The notes: generated from the sequence alone by a model not told the origin. A stretch of DNA of 64,000 bases from Spartobacteria bacterium (GCA_003167555.1 PMSN01000025.1:1-64000); one strand, 5' to 3'. Numbered from the stretch's first letter, positions 26,683 to 35,309 are shown. Numbers and translations: made by a program.

Positions 26683-27201
26683 ATGAACACGGATCTAGCG
26701 CAACTGGCCTGCGACCGGTATGAGATTGCGGATGCGCTGCATCGCTACGCCTTTGGTCTCGACCACGGCGATGCCGATTCGCTCGCGTCGGCCTTGACCG
26801 AAGACTGCCTTTTCGATTTCAGACCCGCGGGCCGCAAGCTCCGGCTCGATTTCCCCAAGCTCGCCGGCCGCCAGGCTATCTTGGACACAGTTCTTCCGCT
26901 TATCGGTCCGCTCGACACCAGTCACACCGCCAGCAATCTCCAAATCGAAATCAGTGACGATTCGGCCACGCTGTCGGCGTTTGTGATGTCGCAACATTTC
27001 ATGCCGCGGGAAGGATCGCGCCGCGGATCGGAGAACGCGCTCTTGATGAACCGCTACGATTGCGAGCTGGTGCGCGACGGCCAGAAATGGCGCTTCAAGT
27101 GTATAACGATCGACAATGCCTGGGCGCAAGGCGACCCGGAAATCCTCAACGCGCTGGCCACTCACCGAGCTTTGACTTCGAAACCGAAGCCGCCGAAATA
27201 A
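26683..27201 (+). CDS. SnoaL-like (NTF2 fold) protein
   Basis: 172 aa from ATG 26683. YEIADALHRYAFGLDHGDADSLASAL is the typical first-helix pattern of SnoaL_4-type NTF2-like proteins, with the following EDCLFDF strand; FPKLAGRQAI, TSHTASNLQIEI, RYDCELVRDGQKWRFKCITIDNAW complete the fold (segments partly quoted). Members are small hydrolases, isomerases or ring-hydroxylation-associated proteins, and the reaction cannot be inferred. It stands alone between repeat-rich spacers. Confidence 0.82.
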   Translation: MNTDLAQLACDRYEIADALHRYAFGLDHGDADSLASALTEDCLFDFRPAGRKLRLDFPKLAGRQAILDTVLPLIGPLDTSHTASNLQIEISDDSATLSAFVMSQHFMPREGSRRGSENALLMNRYDCELVRDGQKWRFKCITIDNAWAQGDPEILNALATHRALTSKPKPPK

Positions 27202-27235
27202 CTCCGGGCCCATCTGCGGGTAATTAGATTCATTT

Positions 27236-27350
27236 GAACCGCGGATTACGCGGATGGACACGGATTAATCTAGACGGGAAGGGGAAGGCCAGTTCCGTAA
27301 TTCCCTTATCAGTCCCAATCCGTTTAATCCGTGTTATCCGCGGTTAATTC
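27236..27350. repeat. Inverted repeat of CGCGGAT/ACACGGATTAA modules
   Basis: The left arm begins AACCGCGGATTACGCGGATG and continues through ACACGGATTAAT. The right arm contains ATCCGTTTAATCCGTG then TTATCCGCGGTTAATT, its near reverse complement. The arms are themselves made of short GGATTA-type units. The element fills most of the gap between the SnoaL gene and the end of the membrane-protein gene and may act as a bidirectional terminator or a miniature repeat. Confidence 0.65.
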
Positions 27351-27369
27351 TCTTCCTTGGGCGTGAGAG

Positions 27370-28035
27370 TTACTCGCGTTCGAAGCGCTCGATCTCGTCG
27401 AGCATAGCTTGCGCGCGGTTAACGCTGCGGCCGGCTGAGCTGTTCTCAAGATTCTTAGCGAGCTTCTCCCGGCCGGGGCGACGGGACCAGAAAACGATCC
27501 CATAGAGGAGCCCAAGGCAGACAAAACCGCTCAAGACAAACCAGCCAACAACGTCCGGATTCCGGATCCAAACATCGGCGCCGAGTTTGTAAAATATAAT
27601 GAGCATCAGTGGAATCCAAATGAAGCAACCCGCGATGCCGAACCAAATGGCGGCCCGCACGTGCCACGCGCGCAAATCGGCGATCTGCTTTTGGAGCGTG
27701 AGCACCGGCGCGGCGTAGTTCAAACGTGAAATCAGAAAGAGATCGCGCGCCGCAAAGACAATGAACATGATTCCGTAGACGTGGAGGGAGATGCCGTAGA
27801 GCATCAGGTGTGCGACGCCCATGTGGGCCACCCAGAAGTTTCCCGCGAAGATGGAAAGGAGCACGCCGCAGATGAGTTGGATGATTTGCCCGACTATCAG
27901 CGGACGAAAGCCGGAGCGGAACCGGTCGAGCTTGCTCTCCTTGAACTGGTGCAAGGCCAGCGTGTGCTGCCGCTCCAGGTTCCGGTTCAGGTTCTGCCAG
28001 ACGAGTTTTAGGTCATCGAGTTCTGTAGTAGGCAT
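27370..28035 (-). CDS. Four-helix membrane protein linked to ECF sigma factor
   Basis: 221 aa. A soluble N-terminus (LDDLKLVWQNLNRNLERQHTL...) precedes four membrane helices (~45-64, 70-92, 127-149, 160-178), and a charged C-terminus ends in a coil (QAMLDEIERFERE). The gene starts 2 bp after the stop of the sigma-factor gene, so it is almost certainly co-transcribed; by position it could be an anti-sigma factor or a sigma-controlled membrane protein. No zinc anti-sigma (HxxxCxxC) motif is present. Family unrecognised. Confidence 0.72.
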   Translation of the reverse strand: MPTTELDDLKLVWQNLNRNLERQHTLALHQFKESKLDRFRSGFRPLIVGQIIQLICGVLLSIFAGNFWVAHMGVAHLMLYGISLHVYGIMFIVFAARDLFLISRLNYAAPVLTLQKQIADLRAWHVRAAIWFGIAGCFIWIPLMLIIFYKLGADVWIRNPDVVGWFVLSGFVCLGLLYGIVFWSRRPGREKLAKNLENSSAGRSVNRAQAMLDEIERFERE

Positions 28036-28037
28036 GA

Positions 28038-28571
28038 TTATTCTCCAGTGATTTGCGTGATGTCCCGGCGGACACGTTGTTTGAGCCGGTTAAGTTTGGT
28101 TGCGACATTTGTCTCGGTAATTCCGAGGATGGAACTGATTTCGCGGTAACTGTGGTCGTCGAGGTAAAGGAGGAGCAGAGCGCGATTGAGCGGATCGAGC
28201 CCCGCGATGACGCTCTGAAGAATCGGGATACGCTCGTCAGGCTCGCGTGAACCGGCGGCTTCATCGGCAATATCGATTTCGTCCAGCGGCACGGTTTGCC
28301 GCACGGGACGAGTGTTGCTGCGCAGGAACGAAATCGCGACGTTGAGCGCGATCCGGTACATCCAGGTCGAGAAAGGCCGCTCCGGCGAATAGCGCGGGTA
28401 GGCCTTCCACAATTGCAGATTGATCTCCTGCATCAGGTCATGCCGGTCGGCGAGGCTGCTGCTGTAACCAGCCGCGACCTTGCGGATGATCCCGGCGTGC
28501 TGATCGAGCAGACGCAGGAACGCCTCCTTCTCGTCGATCGTTAGGGTCATGGCAGCCGTATCTTGATACAT
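28038..28571 (-). CDS. ECF-type RNA polymerase sigma factor
   Basis: 177 aa. Region 2 is HDLMQEINLQLWKAYPRYSP...FSTWMYRIALN (~44-78). Region 4 is LDPLNRALLLLYLDDHSYREISSILGITETNVATKLNRLK (segments partly quoted, ~124-164) with its helix-turn-helix. The sequence is group-4 (ECF) in length and lacks regions 1 and 3. A second in-frame ATG seven codons in (28550) could be the true start. It directs transcription of a stress or envelope regulon, likely including its own operon with the membrane protein 2 bp downstream. Confidence 0.9.
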   Translation of the reverse strand: MYQDTAAMTLTIDEKEAFLRLLDQHAGIIRKVAAGYSSSLADRHDLMQEINLQLWKAYPRYSPERPFSTWMYRIALNVAISFLRSNTRPVRQTVPLDEIDIADEAAGSREPDERIPILQSVIAGLDPLNRALLLLYLDDHSYREISSILGITETNVATKLNRLKQRVRRDITQITGE

Positions 28572-28800
28572 TTGAATCGCACCTGGAACATTTCGTTACC
28601 AGAGTGATTCGCGCCGCCTCGCAAAAAATCACAGTGATTCCAGCCACCGCTGAAACATTTGCTCTCCACCTGATCGAGCGCGCGACGCCTTCGCTGCCAT
28701 CCTTACTTCATTTACTATCGAGTGAAGTCGGACGAGCGTGCCGTCGAGATCATGGAATTCTGGCATGTCGCGCGCCGCGATCCGCAACTCTGAAAAATCT

Positions 28801-29505
28801 ATGAAAACGAGCCAATCAGCTACGCGCAGAAAATTCATCAAGGCCGGCGGGATTTTGATCGCGGCCACGGCCATCGACGCGACCGCTCGCGTCTTCGCCA
28901 AGGAAGAGGAGAAGAAGGACAACGAAGTCTCCCCGCCCGAAGACCTCATGCGCGAGCATGGCGTGTTGAAACGCATCCTGCTCGTCTACGGCGAAGCGCT
29001 CCGGCGCATGGACGCGAAGGAAGACCTGCCGCCCGAGCCGATCTTGGAATCCGCCAGGATCATCCGGAGTTTCGTCGAGGATTATCACGAGAAACTCGAG
29101 GAGAATTTCCTCTTTCCGCGTTTCAAAAAGCCGAACAAGCTGACCGATCTGGTCGATGTGCTATTGCTGCAACATCAGGGCGGGCGCCGGCTCACCGACA
29201 TCACCATCCAGTTCGCCACGAATCAGGCGCTGAAGAATCCCGACGATCGGCTCAAGCTTGCCGACTCCATGCGGCAGTTCATCCGCATGTACAATCCCCA
29301 CGAAGCGCGCGAAGACACGGTCCTCTTCCCGGCCTTTCGCGGGATTGTCAGCGCGCACGAGTTCGATTCCCTAGGCGAAGATTTCGAGAAAAAAGAAGAC
29401 GAACTCTTTGGCGACGACGGGTTCGAAAAGATGGTCGATAAGGTTGCGAATATCGAAAAGAAGCTCGGCATCTACGATCTCTCGCAGTTCACGCCGAAGG
29501 TGTGA
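28801..29505 (+). CDS. Tat-exported hemerythrin-domain protein
   Basis: 234 aa from ATG 28801. Twin-arginine signal ATRRKFIKAGG at residues 7-17, then a hydrophobic stretch ending in AR-VFAK. The hemerythrin HHE set follows: His53 (REHG), His96-x3-Glu100 (DYHEKLEE), His125 (LLQHQGG), His167-x3-Glu171 (NPHEARE). Such proteins bind a di-iron centre for O2, NO or ROS sensing or binding; the periplasmic location is inferred from the Tat signal. It is divergent from the ECF sigma gene and may be its target. Confidence 0.88.
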   Translation: MKTSQSATRRKFIKAGGILIAATAIDATARVFAKEEEKKDNEVSPPEDLMREHGVLKRILLVYGEALRRMDAKEDLPPEPILESARIIRSFVEDYHEKLEENFLFPRFKKPNKLTDLVDVLLLQHQGGRRLTDITIQFATNQALKNPDDRLKLADSMRQFIRMYNPHEAREDTVLFPAFRGIVSAHEFDSLGEDFEKKEDELFGDDGFEKMVDKVANIEKKLGIYDLSQFTPKV

Positions 29506-29737
29506 CTGCGCGCCGGCTCCTCGCGCGTTCGGTCCTCCATCCCAGTCTTCCTTCCTCACGAAATGAGAGGGGTGCGGTCTCTCGGCCAAGTCTGCGCCCG
29601 ACCCCGCTACGAGCAGAACAATCTCCTTCACGATCGACGACACCCCTCCCTGCAAGGGCAAGAAATGCCTAGCAAATTGCAAGATCGGCAAAGCAATCGC
29701 CATTGCCGTTCATCACGTTTCAGGAGTCCCTTATTCT

Positions 29738-32533
29738 ATGAAGGCACTTCTCGCGATCGGAACCCTGTTTGTTTCGTGCCACCTCTACGCAGGCACAATC
29801 TCCTATGTGCCGATCCCCGCATCCAACAGCGATGCCGGATCGGGGATCAGCGACAAGAACTCCTACACTAGCGCGGTGGATTCCGGCGCCGCTCCCGATG
29901 CCACCGCGGTAATTAATGGAGTAACTCTGCATCCCGTGATCGGCGAAGGGCAGACTTCCACCAACAATGGCATCACGCTCAGCGTGGCCACTGGCACCTT
30001 GATGAACGCCGGCGGAAAGAGTGCGACCATTCAGGCTGACGGTGTGCTCGGCAGCGTCCTGAATAACACCGTGTCCAATAACGGCGCCGAGAATAACTCC
30101 GAACAGTATCTCGCTCTCGATGCGCAGAGCTTGCAACCCGGCGTCACCTACGACCTCCGGATTTATGTCGCTAACTCCGCCAGCCAGGACCGGCAGGTCA
30201 ATCTCTCTTTCGCAGGCGATGGCAACCCGGCGGTCGAAACAGATTTCTTCAACGAAGATGACGCCACCACTTCCGCGGGCGGATTCGCCGATCCCAATCA
30301 GGTCTACTACATTAACTATCGGTTCCAGTGGGACGGGCAGACCGTTCCGGGGGTCACGATCACGCAGAGGGACGGCGGCACCCCCTTCTGTCTTTATGCC
30401 ATAACCAATCAAGTCGCCCCCGCGGATGGCGCAGCCCCGCCGGCGCCGGCCATCTCCGAGGTCGCGCCCGCTGCCACGGAGCCCCCGTCCGCTCCCGCTC
30501 CGGAAGCGGAGACGGCGTCGGACGACGTGGGTGTTGCCAGTGAAGTTTTCTACAACGACCCAGGACTGAAGAAGCGTGGCCGCTGGGTCAACGTCGAAGG
30601 CCAGGGGACAGCCTGGGAGCCCGCGGGCGTATCACGCAATTGGACGCCGTATACGGATGGATCCTGGGCCTACTCGGATGACGCCGGCTGGACTTGGACC
30701 ACGGATGAAGAATGGGGCTGGGCTACGTATCATTACGGCCGGTGGGTTCGCGCCGGCCGCTGGTACTGGATTCCAGGAAGGGTCTGGGCGCCTGCCTGGG
30801 TTTCGTGGCGTTACGGAGGCTCGTATGTCGGTTGGGCGCCTTTGCCGCCCGACGCGGGATTTAGAAGAAGCATCGGGATCAGCAGGTGGGCCGATCGTAT
30901 CTACGACATCGGCCCTCTTAACTATAGCTTTGTGAGAGTGCGCGACTTTGGATCGGTCAACATATCCAGGGTTGTTATCAATCAGATCCAAAACGTGAAC
31001 ATCATCACGAAGACGGTCAACATCACCAACATCGTTAACAACAACACGGTGATCTACAATGGCGGTCCGAATCAAATCGTAGTTAACAAGATCATCCAGA
31101 ATACCGGCGGAAACCTCATTCCGACCATTAAGGTGAATCGCGATCCCGCGTCGACCCTTCCCGACGGCAAACATACCAACCTCAAGAACGGCATCCTTTC
31201 CATTACTTCTCCGGTGGTAAAGCCGGAGAAGGATCTGAAGAATCACGTGAAGCCGACGGAAACGATCGGAAAGACAAAGCTGGATCATGGTTGGAACGCC
31301 GTGAAAGATCCCAAGCTCGCGAATGACCTGAAAAATCACATCTCTTCCGAGACCAAGGGGCAAACGCCGGAGAACGCGCCTGCGAAACTTCCGAAAAACC
31401 TTACCAATAAGACCACTCCCGTGGTGGGCGGCACACCCGGCCCGGGAATCACCACGCCCAGCCCGGGAATTACCAAGCCTGGGACCACGCCGGGACGGTC
31501 ACCGGCTGTCGCACAAACGCCTAGCCCGGGAATTACTAAGCCTGGGACCACGCCTGGACAGTCACCGACCGCCATGCAAACGCCCAGCCCGGGAATTACG
31601 AAGCCGGGGACTACACCTGGACAGTCGCCGACCGTTGCACAAACGCCTAGCCCGGGAATCACGAAGCCGGGGACTACACCTGGACAGTCGCCGACCGTTG
31701 CACAAACGCCTAGCCCGGGAATTACTAAGCCTGGCACCACGCCTGGACAGTCACCGACCGCCATGCAAACGCCCAGCCCGGGAATCACCAAGCCTGGGAC
31801 CACGCCAAGACAATCACCGACTGTCGCGCAAACGCCTAGCCCGGGAATTACGAAGCCGGGGACTACACCTGGACAGTCACCGGCCGTTGCACAAACGCCT
31901 AGCCCGGGAATTACAAAGCCGGGGACCACGCCAAGACAATCGCCGACCGTCGCGCAAACGCCCAGTCCCGGAATCTTCAAGCCCGGCGAGAAGATCACCA
32001 AGCCTGGAACCACGCCGGTGCGGTCGCCGGCTGTCGTGCAAACCCCTGGCCCGGTAATCACCAAGCCCGGACCAGTCACAGTCCAGACACCTGCGGCAGT
32101 GCAAAAGCCGGTCGCGACCCCCAGTCCGCCCGCCGTTAGCACCGACAAACGCCCGCACCCAACCGTCACGCCGCTGCCCGCCGTCACGAAGCGTCCGGAA
32201 ACCAGCGTGCCTCCGGTGAAAAATGTCCGGACAACTCAAACACCGGTCCCGACGCAAGTCCCAAAGCCGCCGGCCATACCGGTTACCAAACATGTAGAAC
32301 CCCCGAAGGCGTCGGTAGAGAAGCCCGTTCCGGTCGTCAAAGCGCCGCCGAAACCTGCACGAGTTGTCAAAGCGCCACCGAAACCAGCGCCAGTGGTTCC
32401 AGCGCCACCGAAGGCGGCCCCGGTAGTGAAAGCGCCGCCGCCGAAACCGGCCCCGGTTATCCAGGCGCCACCGAAACCACCGCCACCAGCTCCCGCGGCC
32501 AAGCCAAAGCCCACGCCTACGCCGGCGAAGTAG
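29738..32533 (+). CDS. Large secreted repeat-rich protein with Trp-rich domain
   Basis: 931 aa. Signal peptide 1-19. A beta-rich N-terminal domain (~20-225) is followed by a Trp-rich segment of the DUF6600 type (RWVNVEGQGTAWEP, WGWATYHYGRWV, WYWIPGRVWAPAWVSW, GWAPLPP; ~275-371). An Asn-rich stretch (VKTVNITNIVNNNTVIYNG-like) comes next. Residues ~574-741 are eight consecutive 21-residue repeats (PSPGITKPGTTPGQSPTxxQT). The rest is Pro/Lys-rich (KAPPKPAPVV). Probably an extracellular or cell-wall stalk-like protein. Confidence is high for the gene, low for function. Confidence 0.85.
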   Translation: MKALLAIGTLFVSCHLYAGTISYVPIPASNSDAGSGISDKNSYTSAVDSGAAPDATAVINGVTLHPVIGEGQTSTNNGITLSVATGTLMNAGGKSATIQADGVLGSVLNNTVSNNGAENNSEQYLALDAQSLQPGVTYDLRIYVANSASQDRQVNLSFAGDGNPAVETDFFNEDDATTSAGGFADPNQVYYINYRFQWDGQTVPGVTITQRDGGTPFCLYAITNQVAPADGAAPPAPAISEVAPAATEPPSAPAPEAETASDDVGVASEVFYNDPGLKKRGRWVNVEGQGTAWEPAGVSRNWTPYTDGSWAYSDDAGWTWTTDEEWGWATYHYGRWVRAGRWYWIPGRVWAPAWVSWRYGGSYVGWAPLPPDAGFRRSIGISRWADRIYDIGPLNYSFVRVRDFGSVNISRVVINQIQNVNIITKTVNITNIVNNNTVIYNGGPNQIVVNKIIQNTGGNLIPTIKVNRDPASTLPDGKHTNLKNGILSITSPVVKPEKDLKNHVKPTETIGKTKLDHGWNAVKDPKLANDLKNHISSETKGQTPENAPAKLPKNLTNKTTPVVGGTPGPGITTPSPGITKPGTTPGRSPAVAQTPSPGITKPGTTPGQSPTAMQTPSPGITKPGTTPGQSPTVAQTPSPGITKPGTTPGQSPTVAQTPSPGITKPGTTPGQSPTAMQTPSPGITKPGTTPRQSPTVAQTPSPGITKPGTTPGQSPAVAQTPSPGITKPGTTPRQSPTVAQTPSPGIFKPGEKITKPGTTPVRSPAVVQTPGPVITKPGPVTVQTPAAVQKPVATPSPPAVSTDKRPHPTVTPLPAVTKRPETSVPPVKNVRTTQTPVPTQVPKPPAIPVTKHVEPPKASVEKPVPVVKAPPKPARVVKAPPKPAPVVPAPPKAAPVVKAPPPKPAPVIQAPPKPPPPAPAAKPKPTPTPAK
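31457..31960 (+). repeat. Eight tandem 63-bp coding repeats
   Basis: Exact 63-bp period: copies start at 31457, 31520 and so on to 31960, and a ninth, interrupted copy follows. Each unit encodes PSPGITKPGTTPGQSPTVAQT or a variant (G/R, VAQ/AMQ). Copies are nearly identical, including at synonymous sites, which implies recent expansion by slippage or unequal exchange, so copy number may vary between strains. Confidence 0.95.
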
Positions 32534-32611
32534 CCCCATCTGCAGGCTCATCTCACGGAATAACGGCGTTCGAAGGTTGCGCTGTCCCGTGCGGCCCTGT
32601 CACACTGCGCC

Positions 32612-32950
32612 ATGGAACAGCCGGAAAAAGCGGCGCTGATGCCGTCGTTGTGGAGACCCACGTTGATTTCGATCATTCACGTGGTCGCCGCGACCGCGGT
32701 CTACTGGCATCTTATCACGGGTGGCTGGTTGACGAATCATTACCAGCTCAACGATCCCAACATCGTGAACCTGGTGCTGGCCGTCTTTGAACCGATCGCG
32801 ATCGTCAGCGTTATCGCTTACTGGCTCTCGCGAAAACGTTTTCTCTACCGGCTCATGTTCGTCCTGTGTCTCGTCCAGATCCTCATCGGCGCTGGTGCTC
32901 TTGTTTTCATTCTGTTGTTCATGCTTACCTGGCATCCGAAAATGATGTAG
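32612..32950 (+). CDS. Small three-helix membrane protein
   Basis: 112 aa. Hydrophobic segments at ~16-34 (LISIIHVVAATAVYWHLIT), ~52-71 (VNLVLAVFEPIAIVSVIAYW) and ~83-105 (LMFVLCLVQILIGAGALVFILLF). The last codons (LTWHPKMM then TAG) lie in a sequence that recurs at 35286-35309 beyond the DUF4062-TPR gene. Function unknown; no recognised family. It sits just after the repeat-rich secreted protein on the same strand. Confidence 0.7.
   Translation: MEQPEKAALMPSLWRPTLISIIHVVAATAVYWHLITGGWLTNHYQLNDPNIVNLVLAVFEPIAIVSVIAYWLSRKRFLYRLMFVLCLVQILIGAGALVFILLFMLTWHPKMM
32927..32950 (+). repeat. Left copy of 24-bp direct repeat flanking DUF4062-TPR gene
   Basis: Begins ACCTGGCATCCGAAAATG and ends ATGTAG at the stop of the small membrane-protein gene. 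It matches 35286-35309 at 22 of 24 positions in the same orientation. It brackets ~2.3 kb that contains only the DUF4062-TPR gene and its upstream spacer. Confidence 0.75.
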
Positions 32951-32999
32951 GTGCGGTGGCCCGGCTCTAAGCCAAACGCCTGTTGTCGACTAAGAGTCG

Positions 33000-35144
33000 T
33001 TATTTCTTGGTTTCCAACTCTGCCAAAAGCTTTTCGTACTTCTGGGTGGAAGGATGCTTAGGTCCCAGGACTTTGCGCGCGCCTTCAGCCGCTCGCCGGG
33101 CAAACTCTTTCGCTTCCTGGAGCTTGTTCTGGCTCTTTAATCCAGAAGCAAAGTAGTAATAGGAATCCAGCGTTTGGGGATGCTGAGGTTCAAGTGCTTT
33201 CTCCTGGAGCCTGATTACCTCGCGAAAATCTGCTTCCGCCTCGGCATACTTGCCCTGTCCATAGAGCCCTCTTGCCAGAGTAGCGCGGCTCAAAAGCGTA
33301 TCCGGATGCTCGGGTCCCACGACTCTTTCCAGAATCTTGATCAGCGCGCGTTCTTCCGCTTCCGCCTCGCCATACTTGCCTTGATCATTAAGGGCAACGC
33401 CCAGGTTGTTGCGGCTCCAAAGCGTGTCGGGATGCTCGGGTCCCATTACTCTTTCTTCAATCTTGATCAGCTCGCGGTCTTGCGCTTCCGCTTCGCTGTA
33501 TTTGCCTTGATCATCCAGGACACCCGCCAGGTTGTTGCGGGTAAAAAGCGTATCGGGATGCTCCGGCCCCAGCACTTTCTCTCTTACCTTGATGATCTCG
33601 CGATATTGCGCTTCCGCCTCGCTAAATCGGCCTTGATCGTTAAGCTCAGCGGCCAGGTTGTTCCGGCTCCTCAGCGTGTCGAGATGTTCCGGCCCCAGCA
33701 CTTTCTCTCTCAGCTTGATTAGCTCGACGTCTTCTTTTTCCGCCTCGGCAAACTTGTCCTGGTCACGCAGAAGATTGGCCAGGACACTTCGCGCTGAGAG
33801 CGTATCCGGATGCTCCGGCCCCAGGATCTTTTCTTCCAGCTTGATCAACGCACGAGAATCCGCGTCCGCCTCCGTGTATTTGTATTCTTTCCAAAGAGCG
33901 CCGTCCAGGCGGCCCCGGCTCTTGAGCGTGTCGGGATGCTCGGGCCCCAGCACGCGAGTTCTAACTAAAACAACACTTCGCAGTATGTTCTCAGCGTCAT
34001 TGTAATGTCCCTGATCAATTAACAGATCGGCAATCGCGTATTGCACTTCCGCCCAATCCTCCGGAGTTCGCTCGCGATCGGTTAGCTTCTCAGCTTCGCG
34101 GAAGTGTTCCAGCGCTTCCGCATACTGGATCCGTTTCTGGGCCGATTGGCCCGCTAACTCATAGCCCTGGATCGCCTGCTTGCGCCGATCCTCTTGCACG
34201 CGCTGCGCCGCCTCATACCCTTGCCGGTCCTGCTTCGCGCCTTCCAGACTAAGCCGCTCCGCTTCCTCAAAGTGCCCGAGAGCGTAAGCCGCCCGCGCGC
34301 GCATGAGAGGGGTAGTATCGCTGCGATTGTAAAGCTCCAGCGCGAACCCGGGAAGTTCTTTCGCCAATGCTCCCGCCGGAAGACCAAGCTCCCTTTCCAG
34401 GAGACCGTAGGCATTGGCTCGTTGTTCCTCCGGCGACGCTTTGGAGCCGGGGGCCTTCGACTGGGCTTCGACATCAGCCAGGCGCACGAGTGCTTGCTGC
34501 ATCTTCTGATAGCGATCCACAATCGTGCTCACTTGCTCGCTCTGCTTCTGGATCGCGCCAGTTTGCCGGCGCTGCCCCTGCACAATCCAAACGCTGGCTG
34601 CTACCAGGACAAGGAGAAGCGCAATCACGGTGAAAGCCCATTGTTTGACCCCGCGGCGCAGGCGCGTGAGCTCGTCGCGGAGCTTGAGGACCCCTGCCTC
34701 CAGGGCTTCGCTGCTGTTGAGCGGATGGAACACGTGCGTTTCAGATTGCAAGCGACGACGATAAGCAGCTTGCAGCTCACGCACTTCGTCAGGCTCGACT
34801 TCACAAACGTCGCCAGGAAAGTGCTCATCGATGAACAAGTACCAGACTTTCTTCCCGCGCTTTCGCGCGTAAAGGGCTTCGTATTGCGTATAGCTTATCC
34901 GGCCTAACTCCTCATCAGCGGTGGGCGGCTCGGCGCCATAACATTGTCCCACGAGTTGAACGACTCCTTTGCATTGATCAATCTGCTGGCGAAGCAAAAC
35001 ACGCAGATCGCCAGTTTCGGTCCCAAAGATGTCTTGCCACACTGGTTGATAGCCGAGAAAAGTCAGCGTATTGGCGACGAGTTGCCGGGCGCTTTTCAGC
35101 TCACGACTGACTGCGGAAATGAAGATGAGCGGGCGTGGCGTCAG
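33000..35144 (-). CDS. DUF4062 - membrane helix - kinesin-light-chain TPR protein
   Basis: 714 aa if initiated at CTG 35144. Residues 1-140 are a DUF4062 domain (TPRPLIFISAVSRELKSARQ, then GYQPVWQDIFGTETGDLRxLL, QIDQCKGVVQLVGQCYG, YTQYEALYARKRGKKVW); an ATG at 35042 would cut this domain in half. A membrane helix follows (~168-188). The C-terminal ~330 residues hold eight 42-residue TPR_12 units with the phrase GPEHPDTLxSRNNLA. Proteins with DUF4062 at the N-terminus and TPR or STAND parts are suspected immune or signalling proteins. It lies on the opposite strand to the surrounding cassettes and between direct repeats, as if acquired. Confidence 0.82.
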   Translation of the reverse strand: MTPRPLIFISAVSRELKSARQLVANTLTFLGYQPVWQDIFGTETGDLRVLLRQQIDQCKGVVQLVGQCYGAEPPTADEELGRISYTQYEALYARKRGKKVWYLFIDEHFPGDVCEVEPDEVRELQAAYRRRLQSETHVFHPLNSSEALEAGVLKLRDELTRLRRGVKQWAFTVIALLLVLVAASVWIVQGQRRQTGAIQKQSEQVSTIVDRYQKMQQALVRLADVEAQSKAPGSKASPEEQRANAYGLLERELGLPAGALAKELPGFALELYNRSDTTPLMRARAAYALGHFEEAERLSLEGAKQDRQGYEAAQRVQEDRRKQAIQGYELAGQSAQKRIQYAEALEHFREAEKLTDRERTPEDWAEVQYAIADLLIDQGHYNDAENILRSVVLVRTRVLGPEHPDTLKSRGRLDGALWKEYKYTEADADSRALIKLEEKILGPEHPDTLSARSVLANLLRDQDKFAEAEKEDVELIKLREKVLGPEHLDTLRSRNNLAAELNDQGRFSEAEAQYREIIKVREKVLGPEHPDTLFTRNNLAGVLDDQGKYSEAEAQDRELIKIEERVMGPEHPDTLWSRNNLGVALNDQGKYGEAEAEERALIKILERVVGPEHPDTLLSRATLARGLYGQGKYAEAEADFREVIRLQEKALEPQHPQTLDSYYYFASGLKSQNKLQEAKEFARRAAEGARKVLGPKHPSTQKYEKLLAELETKK

Positions 35145-35285
35145 GGCAGGAAGGACGTATCAGATTGCGCTCGTTTATCAAGCTGGATCGGGCAATCGCC
35201 GGCGCTCCGCCGATCCTCACTCCTCTATCTTCACCCGCGATCCTCTATCCTCGATCCTCGCTGCTCAACCCTCGCTCCTAAACTC

Positions 35286-35309
35286 ACCTGGCATCTGAAA
35301 ATGATGTAA
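35286..35309 (+). repeat. Right copy of 24-bp direct repeat flanking DUF4062-TPR gene
   Basis: Begins ACCTGGCATCTGAAAATG and ends ATGTAA, 22/24 identical to 32927-32950. It no longer terminates a recognisable gene here. It is probably the product of a duplication during insertion of the DUF4062-TPR segment, or of recombination between cassettes. Confidence 0.75.

Noticed and set aside
31457-31960. Regular repeats considered as a CRISPR array
   Set aside because: The repeats are contiguous, in frame and without unique spacers; they encode 21-residue units of a protein.
31336-32187. Minus-strand open frame with GVVPGFVIPGLGVCATVGDC-type repeats
   Set aside because: It is the reverse translation of the 63-bp tandem repeats of the secreted protein; no start or context.
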